This document shows positions 57,440 through 64,000 of a DNA stretch of 64,000 nucleotides, one piece after another. Below the pieces are notes generated by a model. That model worked only from the letters and a program-made list of their open reading frames with translations. It had not been told where the DNA came from and did not search any database. The translations under genes were made by a program, and so were the position numbers. This DNA comes from CAVUMR01 sp963742715 (GTDB lineage Bacteria > Actinomycetota > Actinomycetes > Mycobacteriales > Micromonosporaceae), in assembly GCA_963742715.1 (NCBI GenBank), contig CAVUMR010000002.1:1488001-1552000 (forward strand), read 5' to 3'. The first letter of the stretch is position 1. Every line of letters begins with the position of its first letter.

Positions 57440-58750
57440 ATGACAGCCGTCGGTGCGCAGGACGAGGTCGTCGAGCTCACCCGCGACCTGCTCCGGATCG
57501 ACACCACCAATACCGGCGATCCGGCCACCAGCGCCGGCGAGCGGGTGGCCGCGGAGTACGTAGCGGAGAAGCTCGCCGAGGTCGGGCTGGAGCCGTTCGT
57601 GGTCGAGAGCGCACCCGGCCGTACCAACGTGGTGGCCCGGTTCCCGGGCGCCGACCGGTCCCGCAGCGGCCTGGTTGTCCACGGGCACCTGGACGTCGTA
57701 CCGGCCGATGCGGACGAGTGGTCGGTGCATCCGTTCTCCGGCGAGGAACGCGACGGCTACCTGTGGGGCCGCGGCGCGATCGACATGAAGGACTTCGACG
57801 CGATGACCCTCGCGTTGGTCCGGCAGTGGCGGCGGGAGGGGAAGGTACCGCCGCGGGATCTGGTACTGGCGTTCTTCGCCGACGAGGAGGCCGGCGGTAC
57901 GTACGGCGCGCAGTGGCTGGTCGACGAGCATCCGGAGCTGTTCGAGGGGTGTACCGAGGCGATCGGCGAGGTCGGCGGCTTCTCCGTGTCGATCAGTGAC
58001 GATCTCCGGTTGTACTGCATCGAGACGGCCGAGAAGGGGCTCAACTGGCTGCGGCTGACCGCGCGCGGCCGGCCCGGGCACGGCTCGATGGTGCATGACG
58101 ACAACGCGGTGACCGCGCTCGCCGAGGCGGTGGCGCGGGTCGGACGGCACGAGTTCCCGGTGGAGGTCACCCCGACGGTACGGGCGTTCCTCGAACACCT
58201 CTCCGACGCGCTCGGCGTCGAACTGGACCCGGACGATCCGGAGCTCGCGATCGCGAAGCTCGGACCGATCGCCCGGGTCATCGGCGCGACCATCCGCAAC
58301 ACCGCGAACCCGACCATGCTGCGCGCCGGGTACAAGACCAACGTGGTGCCGGGCATCGCGCACGCGGTGGTGGACGGGCGGGCGCTGCCCGGCCGCGAGG
58401 ACAGCTTCATCGACGACATCCGCGCGCTGGTCGGGCCGGACATCGAGCTGGAGTACGAGCAGCACAATCCGGCGCTGGAGACCACCTTCGACGGGCCGCT
58501 GGTGGACGCCATGGCGGACGCGCTGCGGGCCGAGGACCCCGGCGCCCGACCGGTGCCGTACATGCTCTCCGGCGGTACCGACGCCAAGTCGCTGGCCCGG
58601 CTGGGCATCCGCTGCTTCGGCTTCACGCCGTTGAGGCTGCCGGCCGATCTGGACTTTTCGAGCCTGTTCCACGGCATCGACGAGCGGGTGCCGGTCGACG
58701 GGCTACGGTTCGGTGTCCGGGTACTCGACCGATTCCTGTCCCGCTGCTGA
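57440..58750 (+). CDS. M20-family metallopeptidase
   Basis: This is a 436-aa zinc peptidase/deacylase of the ArgE/DapE/CPG2 group. Metal-site motifs: VVHGHLDVVPAD (His, Asp), GRGAIDMKD (Asp) and FFADEEAGG (catalytic Glu and metal Glu); a late FHGIDERVPVD supplies the last His. The lid domain (RPGHGSMVHDDNA) has the usual His. Such actinobacterial proteins are often annotated as dipeptidases or acyl-amino acid hydrolases. The substrate is unknown. It looks like core genome. Confidence 0.93.
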   Translation: MTAVGAQDEVVELTRDLLRIDTTNTGDPATSAGERVAAEYVAEKLAEVGLEPFVVESAPGRTNVVARFPGADRSRSGLVVHGHLDVVPADADEWSVHPFSGEERDGYLWGRGAIDMKDFDAMTLALVRQWRREGKVPPRDLVLAFFADEEAGGTYGAQWLVDEHPELFEGCTEAIGEVGGFSVSISDDLRLYCIETAEKGLNWLRLTARGRPGHGSMVHDDNAVTALAEAVARVGRHEFPVEVTPTVRAFLEHLSDALGVELDPDDPELAIAKLGPIARVIGATIRNTANPTMLRAGYKTNVVPGIAHAVVDGRALPGREDSFIDDIRALVGPDIELEYEQHNPALETTFDGPLVDAMADALRAEDPGARPVPYMLSGGTDAKSLARLGIRCFGFTPLRLPADLDFSSLFHGIDERVPVDGLRFGVRVLDRFLSRC

Positions 58751-58861
58751 CCGCTGGCAACGCCTCGATCGCGCGGCCGGCCGGTTCGGCCCTCCCGGCC
58801 CGCGCCCGCACCTGAAACCCACAAGCACGACCGTCCATGTGTACCGCCACGGAGGAGAACA

Positions 58862-59500
58862 ATGACCGACCGCCAGGCTGAGCTCGACGCCGCGTTGCAG
58901 CGGGTGATGACCAGCGCCCGCGAACACCTCGCCGCGGTGACGGCGGCCGGCGGCCAGCTGGACGACGACCGGGTGTGGCAGGCGTACGTCGAGCTGAACA
59001 ACGCGTCGTTCGCCTACGACGAGCTGCTGCTGGACACGTTCGGCGAGGTCACGCCGTGGGACGTGGACCCGATCGACCCGGCCGAGGCGGACCACGGCCG
59101 GCACGGCGTCGAGCTGATCGACGCACCGGACGCCGAGCCGGTGACGATCTCGGTGCGGCAGCGCCGGGACTACCTGGTACCGAGCACCGCCGCGCTGGTG
59201 CGGCTCGCCGCCGACGCGCGGGCGGCCGCGCCGCAGGGCGGGGACGATGACGAGGACGAGCCGCCGACCACCGTCGGCGAGGCGGTCGCCGAGCTGCTTC
59301 AGGCCGGCGACGGGGCGCTCGGTTCGTTGGACGTACCGGAGTTGGAGCCGCTGTACGGCGTGGTCACGATCGTCGAGACCGAGCGGCCGATCGACCCGGC
59401 GACGGTGGACGTGGACGACAACTCACCGTTCGTGCTGGCCGACACCGACCGGCTGTTGGTGCGGCTGGACGAGCAGGCCTACACCGACGAGGACGAGTGA
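58862..59500 (+). CDS. Conserved hypothetical acidic protein
   Basis: This is a 212-aa soluble acidic protein with no domain I recognise. A strong GGAGGAGA sits before ATG 58862. The first third is helical in appearance (ELDAALQRVMTSAREHLAAV), and a central Asp/Glu-rich segment (GDDDEDEPP) may be a linker. It lacks a signal peptide and membrane segments. It ends convergently with a small DUF5703-like gene, with a hairpin between. Confidence 0.7.
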   Translation: MTDRQAELDAALQRVMTSAREHLAAVTAAGGQLDDDRVWQAYVELNNASFAYDELLLDTFGEVTPWDVDPIDPAEADHGRHGVELIDAPDAEPVTISVRQRRDYLVPSTAALVRLAADARAAAPQGGDDDEDEPPTTVGEAVAELLQAGDGALGSLDVPELEPLYGVVTIVETERPIDPATVDVDDNSPFVLADTDRLLVRLDEQAYTDEDE

Positions 59501-59520
59501 CCGGCGGACATGCGCCACCC

Positions 59521-59543
59521 GGCGGCGCGCTCCCGGCGCCGCC
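59521..59543. terminator. Bidirectional hairpin between convergent genes
   Basis: GGCGGCGC (59521-59528) pairs with GCGCCGCC (59536-59543) around a 7-nt loop, between the stop codons at 59500 and 59559. Confidence 0.55.
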
Positions 59544-59558
59544 GCCCGGCTACGGATG

Positions 59559-59756
59559 TCAGTAGGACAGTCCAGGTAGCGGGTCGGTGCTTCTGCGCCG
59601 CCGCAGCCACACCTTGCGCGAACCGTCCCGGTACAGGCGGACCTTCGCCAACTCCCAGCCGGAGAACTCGGCCTGGATGGCGAGCAGTGCCTGCGCGGTG
59701 AGGCGGTCGACGTTGGGTGGCAGCCGCAGCGGCGCGTACTCATAGTCGGGTGGCAC
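59559..59756 (-). CDS. Small conserved protein, DUF5703-like
   Basis: This is a 65-aa protein with the pattern YEYAPLRLPP, EFSGWELAKVRLYRDGSRKVWLRRR seen in a small actinobacteria-specific family (DUF5703, from memory). Its function is unknown. It lies 13 bp after the beta-propeller lipoprotein gene on the same strand and may be co-transcribed with it. Confidence 0.75.
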   Translation of the reverse strand: MPPDYEYAPLRLPPNVDRLTAQALLAIQAEFSGWELAKVRLYRDGSRKVWLRRRRSTDPLPGLSY

Positions 59757-59769
59757 GGTGAAATCCTGC

Positions 59770-60762
59770 CTACCGGGAGATGACTTGCACCACCCCTGCG
59801 GCGCGACCAGTTACGAATATCGCCCCATTGATGGCGTCGACCGCGACCGCGTCTGGCTGCTGGACGGTCGGATACCGGACCACAACTCTTGGTGCGCCGC
59901 CGGCCAGGTCGAAGCCGACGACCTCGTTCCGTGCGGTCAGGCTCACCCAGAGCAAGTGATCGTCCGAGTCGTACCCGCCGCCGTACGGGGCGCCGTGCGC
60001 CGGATACCGCTGCCGGAGGAACAGCGGGTCGACCGAGAAGATCAGTAGCTCATCGTTGCGGGTGTCCAGAACCACGAACCGGTTGTTCCGTACGCCGACC
60101 ACGGTCGCGGCGCCGTTGCCGGCGCGCAGGCCCTGCTCCCGTACGCCGCTGTCGAGCCGGAACGTGATGAGAGAGGTGGACAGCCCGTCCACCACGGCCA
60201 CCCGGTCACCGGATACCGCGATGCTGCTCGGGTGGCCACCGACCGCGAGGGTGTGTCGCACCGAGCCGTCGGCTCGCAGCAGTACCGCCTCGGCCCGGTC
60301 CGGCAGCGTGACCGCGGTACCGCCGTCCGGCAGCTCGGTGAGTGCCTCTCCGGCCACCGGCAGCGTGCTGCGGACCGGCTGACCGGTGGCCGGCACGGTG
60401 ACCAGCTCCGATCCGGCGACGGTACGGAAACCGCCTGCTGCCAGCGCGATCACCTGCCGCGCCGGCCCGGCCAGCGGTACCGTGCCGACTCTGCGTCCGG
60501 TCCGCGCGTCCAGCAGTACCAGCCGGTCCGGGTTGCGCACCCCGACCGCGAGCCGGTGCTGCCGCGGGTCGACCGCGACAGCGTCCGCCGCGTCCCCGAC
60601 CGGCCACACCGTGCCTCGCGGCGACACCGACGGGCTCGGGGCACTGGCCGGGGTCGCGGGTGTCGGTTGTACCGCCACCTGCAGCGGGTCCTTGCTGTCA
60701 CAGCCGGAGGCGCCCAGCAGCGCGACCGCCGCGACCACCGCGGCGAGCCTTTTCGTGATCAC
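59770..60762 (-). CDS. Beta-propeller (YncE-like) lipoprotein
   Basis: This 330-aa protein starts at GTG 60762, overlapping the upstream stop, with GAGAGG before it. The signal peptide ends in the lipobox LGASGC. A Thr/Pro/Ser linker is followed by repeated blades of the form AVDPRQHRLAVGVRN, VDGLSTSLITF and VAVDAINGAIFV, the pattern of YncE/SMP-type seven-bladed propellers. It should be a cell-surface lipoprotein with a binding or scaffold role. The frame continues upstream to 61248, but only inside the next gene. Confidence 0.85.
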   Translation of the reverse strand: MITKRLAAVVAAVALLGASGCDSKDPLQVAVQPTPATPASAPSPSVSPRGTVWPVGDAADAVAVDPRQHRLAVGVRNPDRLVLLDARTGRRVGTVPLAGPARQVIALAAGGFRTVAGSELVTVPATGQPVRSTLPVAGEALTELPDGGTAVTLPDRAEAVLLRADGSVRHTLAVGGHPSSIAVSGDRVAVVDGLSTSLITFRLDSGVREQGLRAGNGAATVVGVRNNRFVVLDTRNDELLIFSVDPLFLRQRYPAHGAPYGGGYDSDDHLLWVSLTARNEVVGFDLAGGAPRVVVRYPTVQQPDAVAVDAINGAIFVTGRAAGVVQVISR

Positions 60763-61754
60763 ACAACCACCTCTCGTGGAGCCTGCGTCGCGTACTCCCG
60801 CAGCAGCGCCGGCAACCTGGTGCGGCGCGGTCGGGCCGGCACGTCCCGCACCGCCCGGGCCAGCACCGGACCGGCGCCGTGTACCACCGACAGGTGCCCG
60901 GTCGCGCGGGTGAACATCGCGTACACGACCGGCCGGGACAGCAGCCCGCACGCCTCGGCCGGCAGTACCGCGACCACCGCCGGCCACCGTCGGGACAGGC
61001 TCTCCCGCACGCCGTACGCCGGGAGCCCGGCCGCCCGCAGCGCGTCGACCCCGGCCGGTCCGCGCCGCATCGCGGTCACCACGGCCACCTCGTCGCCGGA
61101 CAGTCCGAGCCGGCGCGGAATCGAGTGGGTCACCAGTTGGCGGGTCCGATGTACCGCGGTGTGGCTGTCCGGTACCGGCACCACCACGACCCGGTGCTCC
61201 GGATCGGGCGCCAGCGGCGGCAGCGAGCCGGCCCGTACCGCCGCGCACAGCGCCGGCAACGGCTCGTCGCGGGCGGGTGTGGCCGACTCGCGCACCGGTA
61301 CGCCGAGCGCGTCGGCAACGCTCAGCAGATCGGCGAACACCTGTCCGGCTCCGGCCGGTCGGGGCAGCCCCGGGTCACCGACGAGTACCACGCGACTTCC
61401 GGCCGGTACCCCCGCCAATTCCTGAACGAAGCCGTCGACGGTGAGCGACTCGGCGGCGGCGACCAGGTGGCCGTCCGCCGGCCCGACCGGAGTCCACACC
61501 GGGACATCGGCGACTTCGAGCCGGCCGGTACGGGCGAGGTCGGCGAGCACCCGCGCGATCCGCTCCTCGGCCGCGGAGAGGTCCGCGAGTGCGAGCAGGT
61601 CTCCGACGGCCACGACCGTGCCGGTCCCGATCGCCTCGTCCACGGTCCGCGCCGGGTCCAGGTCGCGTCCGCTGAGTACGGCGGCCACCAGCGACCGGGG
61701 AAGCGCGGTGTGTCCGTCCGCGGCGGCCGCGGCCAGCACTTCCACGACAGCCAC
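60759..61754 (-). CDS. RecD-like helicase-related protein without a Walker A motif
   Basis: This is a 331-aa protein. The middle (AGSRVVLVGDPGLPRPAGAGQVFADLLSV) resembles the Walker B/motif III area of RecD2-type helicases, and VAVVTAMRRGPAGVDALRAAG resembles the region after it. YAMFTRATGHLSVVHG resembles a helicase end motif. No GxxGxGKT is present, so ATP-driven unwinding is doubtful. It may be a degenerate helicase with a structural or regulatory role. It overlaps the lipoprotein gene by 4 nt. Assignment rests on motif resemblance only. Confidence 0.55.
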   Translation of the reverse strand: MAVVEVLAAAAADGHTALPRSLVAAVLSGRDLDPARTVDEAIGTGTVVAVGDLLALADLSAAEERIARVLADLARTGRLEVADVPVWTPVGPADGHLVAAAESLTVDGFVQELAGVPAGSRVVLVGDPGLPRPAGAGQVFADLLSVADALGVPVRESATPARDEPLPALCAAVRAGSLPPLAPDPEHRVVVVPVPDSHTAVHRTRQLVTHSIPRRLGLSGDEVAVVTAMRRGPAGVDALRAAGLPAYGVRESLSRRWPAVVAVLPAEACGLLSRPVVYAMFTRATGHLSVVHGAGPVLARAVRDVPARPRRTRLPALLREYATQAPREVVV

Positions 61755-61803
61755 CCGCCGAGGCTACCCGCGGCCGGGTCGCTTGCCGTCGGGGGAGGTG
61801 CGG

Positions 61804-62775
61804 TCAGCCCTGCCGCTCCGGATACCCGGCGACCGGTCCGGACACGTCGTCCAGGGCGTACCGGATCTCGGCCGGCAGCACGACGTCCTCGGTCTGCAGC
61901 GAGCCGAGCAACTGCCCGACCGTCCGGGCACCCACCACCGGGGCGACCACACCCGGCTGGTCCCGGATCCAGGCCAGCGCGACCGACAGCGGCGACACGC
62001 CCAGCCCGTCCGCGGCGGTGGCCACCGCCTCCACGATGCCGGCGCCGCGCTCGTCCAGGTACCGGCCGACGAACCGCTCGAAGTGCGGAGAGGCGGCGCG
62101 CGAGTCGGCCGGCGTGCCCTGCCGGTACTTCCCGGTCAGCACCCCGCGTCCGAGCGGCGACCAGGGCAGGATGCCGACGCCCAGGTCCAGGCAGGCCGGC
62201 AGCACCTCCCGCTCGATCCCGCGCTCCACCAGCGAGTACTCCACCTGCGTGGACACCAGCGGAGCCCGGCCGGGCCAGGCCTGTTGCCAGGTGGCCGCCT
62301 TGCCGAGCTGCCAGCCGGAGAAGTTGGACACCCCGACGTACCGGGCGCGGCCGCTGCTCACCGCGTAGTCCAGCGCCGAGAGCGTCTCCTCCATCGGCGT
62401 GGTCGGGTCGTACGCGTGCAGCTGCCACAGGTCGACGTACTCGATGCCGAGCCGGTCCAGCGAGCTGTCCAACGATCGGAGCAGATGTGCCCGGGAGCAG
62501 TCCCGGCGCCGCTCGGTGCCCGGCCGAAGCCCCGCCTTGGTCGCGATGAGCACATCGTCCCGCGGCACCATGCCGGCCAGCAGCGCGCCGAGCACCGACT
62601 CGCTCTCGCCGTCGGCGTACACGTCCGCGGTGTCGACCAGGTTCCCGCCGGCGTCCACGAACGTCTTGAGTTGGGCAGCCGCGTCGTCGGCATCGGTGTC
62701 CCGGCCCCACGCCATCGTGCCGAGGGCGAGCCGGGACACCAACAGCCCGGTCCGGCCCAACGGTCGCTGCTCCAT
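61804..62775 (-). CDS. Aldo/keto reductase
   Basis: This is a 323-aa (beta/alpha)8 reductase. The catalytic tetrad is visible: Asp and Tyr in VDTADVYADG, Lys in IATKAGLRPG, His in LWQLHAYD. The NADPH-binding end (VVGARTVGQLLGSLQ) is intact. The start MEQRPLGRTGL at 62775 is canonical; the frame extends to 63033 through a tandem repeat and is not used. It probably reduces small aldehydes or ketones. Confidence 0.92.
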   Translation of the reverse strand: MEQRPLGRTGLLVSRLALGTMAWGRDTDADDAAAQLKTFVDAGGNLVDTADVYADGESESVLGALLAGMVPRDDVLIATKAGLRPGTERRRDCSRAHLLRSLDSSLDRLGIEYVDLWQLHAYDPTTPMEETLSALDYAVSSGRARYVGVSNFSGWQLGKAATWQQAWPGRAPLVSTQVEYSLVERGIEREVLPACLDLGVGILPWSPLGRGVLTGKYRQGTPADSRAASPHFERFVGRYLDERGAGIVEAVATAADGLGVSPLSVALAWIRDQPGVVAPVVGARTVGQLLGSLQTEDVVLPAEIRYALDDVSGPVAGYPERQG

Positions 62776-62834
62776 AGCAGCGGACGGTACCGGCGGGCCG
62801 TCAGCCGCCTCAGCCGACCCGCCGCATTCGCCTA

Positions 62835-62967
62835 TGCGCACGGCTCGTCCTGCCCTGCTGCCTGGCTGCGCCCGGCAGCTGTGCAGGACCGCCATCGGTT
62901 CTTTTGCGCACGGCTCGTCCTGCCCTGCTGCCTGGCTGCGCCCGGCAGCTGTGCAGGACCGCCATCG
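62835..62967. repeat. Tandem pair of a 63-bp element with internal dyad
   Basis: 62835-62897 and 62905-62967 are identical by eye (tgcgcacggctcgtcctgcc ... gaccgccatcg), period 70 bp. Each copy contains an interrupted inverted repeat, gtcctgc...gcaggac with ctgctgcc/ggcag inside, so it can form a long hairpin. The pair lies in the divergent spacer between the reductase and LLM genes. It may be a REP/MITE-like unit or a control element. Confidence 0.85.
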
Positions 62968-63016
62968 AAGTACCCTGCTCGCGGCGGGGGTGCCCGCTGT
63001 CGTGGCGGGAGGACTG

Positions 63017-64000
63017 ATGAGGCTCGGACTCAACCTCGGCTACTGGGGCGGGGACAACAACAACGCTGCGCACCTGGCGCTCACCCGGGAGGCGGAGCAG
63101 CTCGGCTACTCCGTCGTCTGGGCGGCCGAGGCGTACGGCTCGGACTCGCCCACGGTGCTGGCCTGGCTGGCCGGGCAGACCGAACGGATCGAGCTCGGCT
63201 CCGCGGTCATGCAGATCCCGGCGCGTACCCCGGCGATGGCCGGGATGACGGCGGCGACCCTGGACGCGCTGTCCGGTGGCCGGTTCCGGCTGGGCCTCGG
63301 CGTGTCCGGACCGCAGGTGGTGGAGGGCTGGCACGGGGTGCCCTACGGCAAGCCACTGGCCCGGACCCGGGAGTACGTGGACATCGTCCGGCAGGTACTG
63401 GCCCGGCAGACCGTCCGATACGACGGCGAGTACTACCGGCTCCCGCTGCCCGACGGTCCGGGCAAGGCGCTCAAGCTGACCATCCATCCGGTACGTACCG
63501 AGGTGCCGATCTACCTCGGCGCGGTGGGGCCGCGGAACCTGGAGCTGACCGGCGAGATCGCGGACGGCTGGCTCGGCCTGTTCTACGCGCCGGAGCACGC
63601 GGCCGACCAGTTGGCGGCGGTACGACGGGGTCGCGAGAAGTCCGGAGAGGACCTGACCGGCTTCGACGTGGTACCGACCGTGCCGGTGGTGATCGGCGAC
63701 GACCTCGAAGCGTGCGCCGAGCCGGTACGCGGCTACGCGGCGCTGTACATCGGCGGCATGGGCAGCCGGGAGAAGAACTTCTACCACCGCATCGCGGTAC
63801 GGATGGGCTACGAGGAGGCCGCCAACCAGGTGCAGGACCTGTTCCTGGAGCGCAAGCACCGGGACGCGATGGCGGCCGTACCGTTCGAGTTCATCGACTC
63901 GACCGCGCTGCTCGGACCGATCGAGCGCATCTCGGACAGGCTCGCCGCGTACGCCGAATCGGGCGTTACTACGCTTACCGTCTCGCCGTACGCGTCGACG
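63017..64000 (+). CDS. F420-dependent LLM-class oxidoreductase (cut by window end)
   Basis: The first 328 codons are visible; the gene runs past the window. MRLGLNLGYWG, ETERIELGSAVMQIPARTPAM-type and GRFRLGLGVSGPQVVEGWHG are typical of luciferase-like F420-dependent enzymes (the MSMEG_2516 / Rv-type subgroup, recalled from pattern). The ATG at 63017 follows GGGAGG. It transfers hydride between F420 and an unknown substrate. A second F420-linked protein occurs at 48774, which fits an actinobacterium that makes F420. Confidence 0.93.
   Translation, partial: MRLGLNLGYWGGDNNNAAHLALTREAEQLGYSVVWAAEAYGSDSPTVLAWLAGQTERIELGSAVMQIPARTPAMAGMTAATLDALSGGRFRLGLGVSGPQVVEGWHGVPYGKPLARTREYVDIVRQVLARQTVRYDGEYYRLPLPDGPGKALKLTIHPVRTEVPIYLGAVGPRNLELTGEIADGWLGLFYAPEHAADQLAAVRRGREKSGEDLTGFDVVPTVPVVIGDDLEACAEPVRGYAALYIGGMGSREKNFYHRIAVRMGYEEAANQVQDLFLERKHRDAMAAVPFEFIDSTALLGPIERISDRLAAYAESGVTTLTVSPYAST

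Noticed and set aside
62835..62967. CRISPR array
   Set aside because: There are only two units, the 7-bp 'spacer' is far too short, and there are no cas genes.
62776..63033. Extended aldo/keto reductase N terminus
   Set aside because: It runs through the tandem 63-bp repeats and encodes the same repeated peptide twice; the canonical start is at 62775.

Overview
The window is very GC-rich, with dense, mostly co-directional genes, GTG starts and many ATGA/GTGA overlaps. It also carries F420-dependent enzymes, a DUF5703-type small protein and several secreted or lipoprotein genes. This points to a filamentous actinobacterium, plausibly Micromonosporaceae-like. That placement is inferred from style, not from a marker gene.

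Positions 1079-42852 hold one giant + strand operon for a hybrid NRPS/PKS. A divergent branched-chain aminotransferase flanks it on the left and a glycyl-tRNA synthetase on the right. In order the operon contains: a VioC/AsnO-type Fe(II)/2-oxoglutarate hydroxylase; an MbtH protein; C*-A-T (Asn/Asp-like code); a PKS module KS-AT-KR-T; Cy-A(Cys)-T-Ox-C-TauD; C*-A(Asp-like)-T; an S45 (penicillin-acylase) Ntn hydrolase; a TrpB-like PLP enzyme; C-A-nMT-T-C; FAAL-ACP-C-A-T-C-TauD; an ATP-grasp ligase; an EntS-like MFS exporter; a SAM methyltransferase; a free carrier protein; a type II thioesterase; and a free A protein with a C-domain remnant. No integrated type I thioesterase is visible.

The striking feature is that modules are split. 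Three synthetases end in a C domain with no A-T behind it, two of them carrying a TauD hydroxylase after that C domain. Three partners begin with a catalytically dead or truncated C-like domain in front of A (and T). A chain that fits all the parts is FAAL/ACP-X | Asn/Asp | C2 unit | thiazole | beta-OH-Asp | N-methyl (basic?) residue | aliphatic residue. An intracellular acylase could remove the fatty-acyl cap. Two SyrP-like hydroxylases plus Asp codes suggest beta-hydroxyaspartate, a metal ligand, so a metallophore or lipopeptide prodrug is a reasonable but unproven guess. I do not recognise the cluster as a characterised one.

Positions 42941-49244 hold the fused alpha-beta GlyRS, a convergent XRE-type regulator, a secreted papain-like protease with a membrane-anchored partner, and a deazaflavin nitroreductase-family gene. 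Positions 49343-56303 form a scrambled accessory zone: a methyltransferase, a truncated ECF sigma factor, a macrolide-type glycosyltransferase, a zinc alcohol dehydrogenase, a frameshifted response regulator, a truncated sensor kinase abutting a truncated carbamoyltransferase, and a decayed serine recombinase tail ending at a tRNA-Leu(GAG). This looks like the eroded remains of an element integrated at the tRNA. From 56492 to the end the genes look like ordinary chromosome: SGNH lipoprotein, M20 peptidase, small conserved proteins, a beta-propeller lipoprotein, a RecD-like protein, an aldo/keto reductase and an F420-dependent LLM oxidoreductase cut by the window end.
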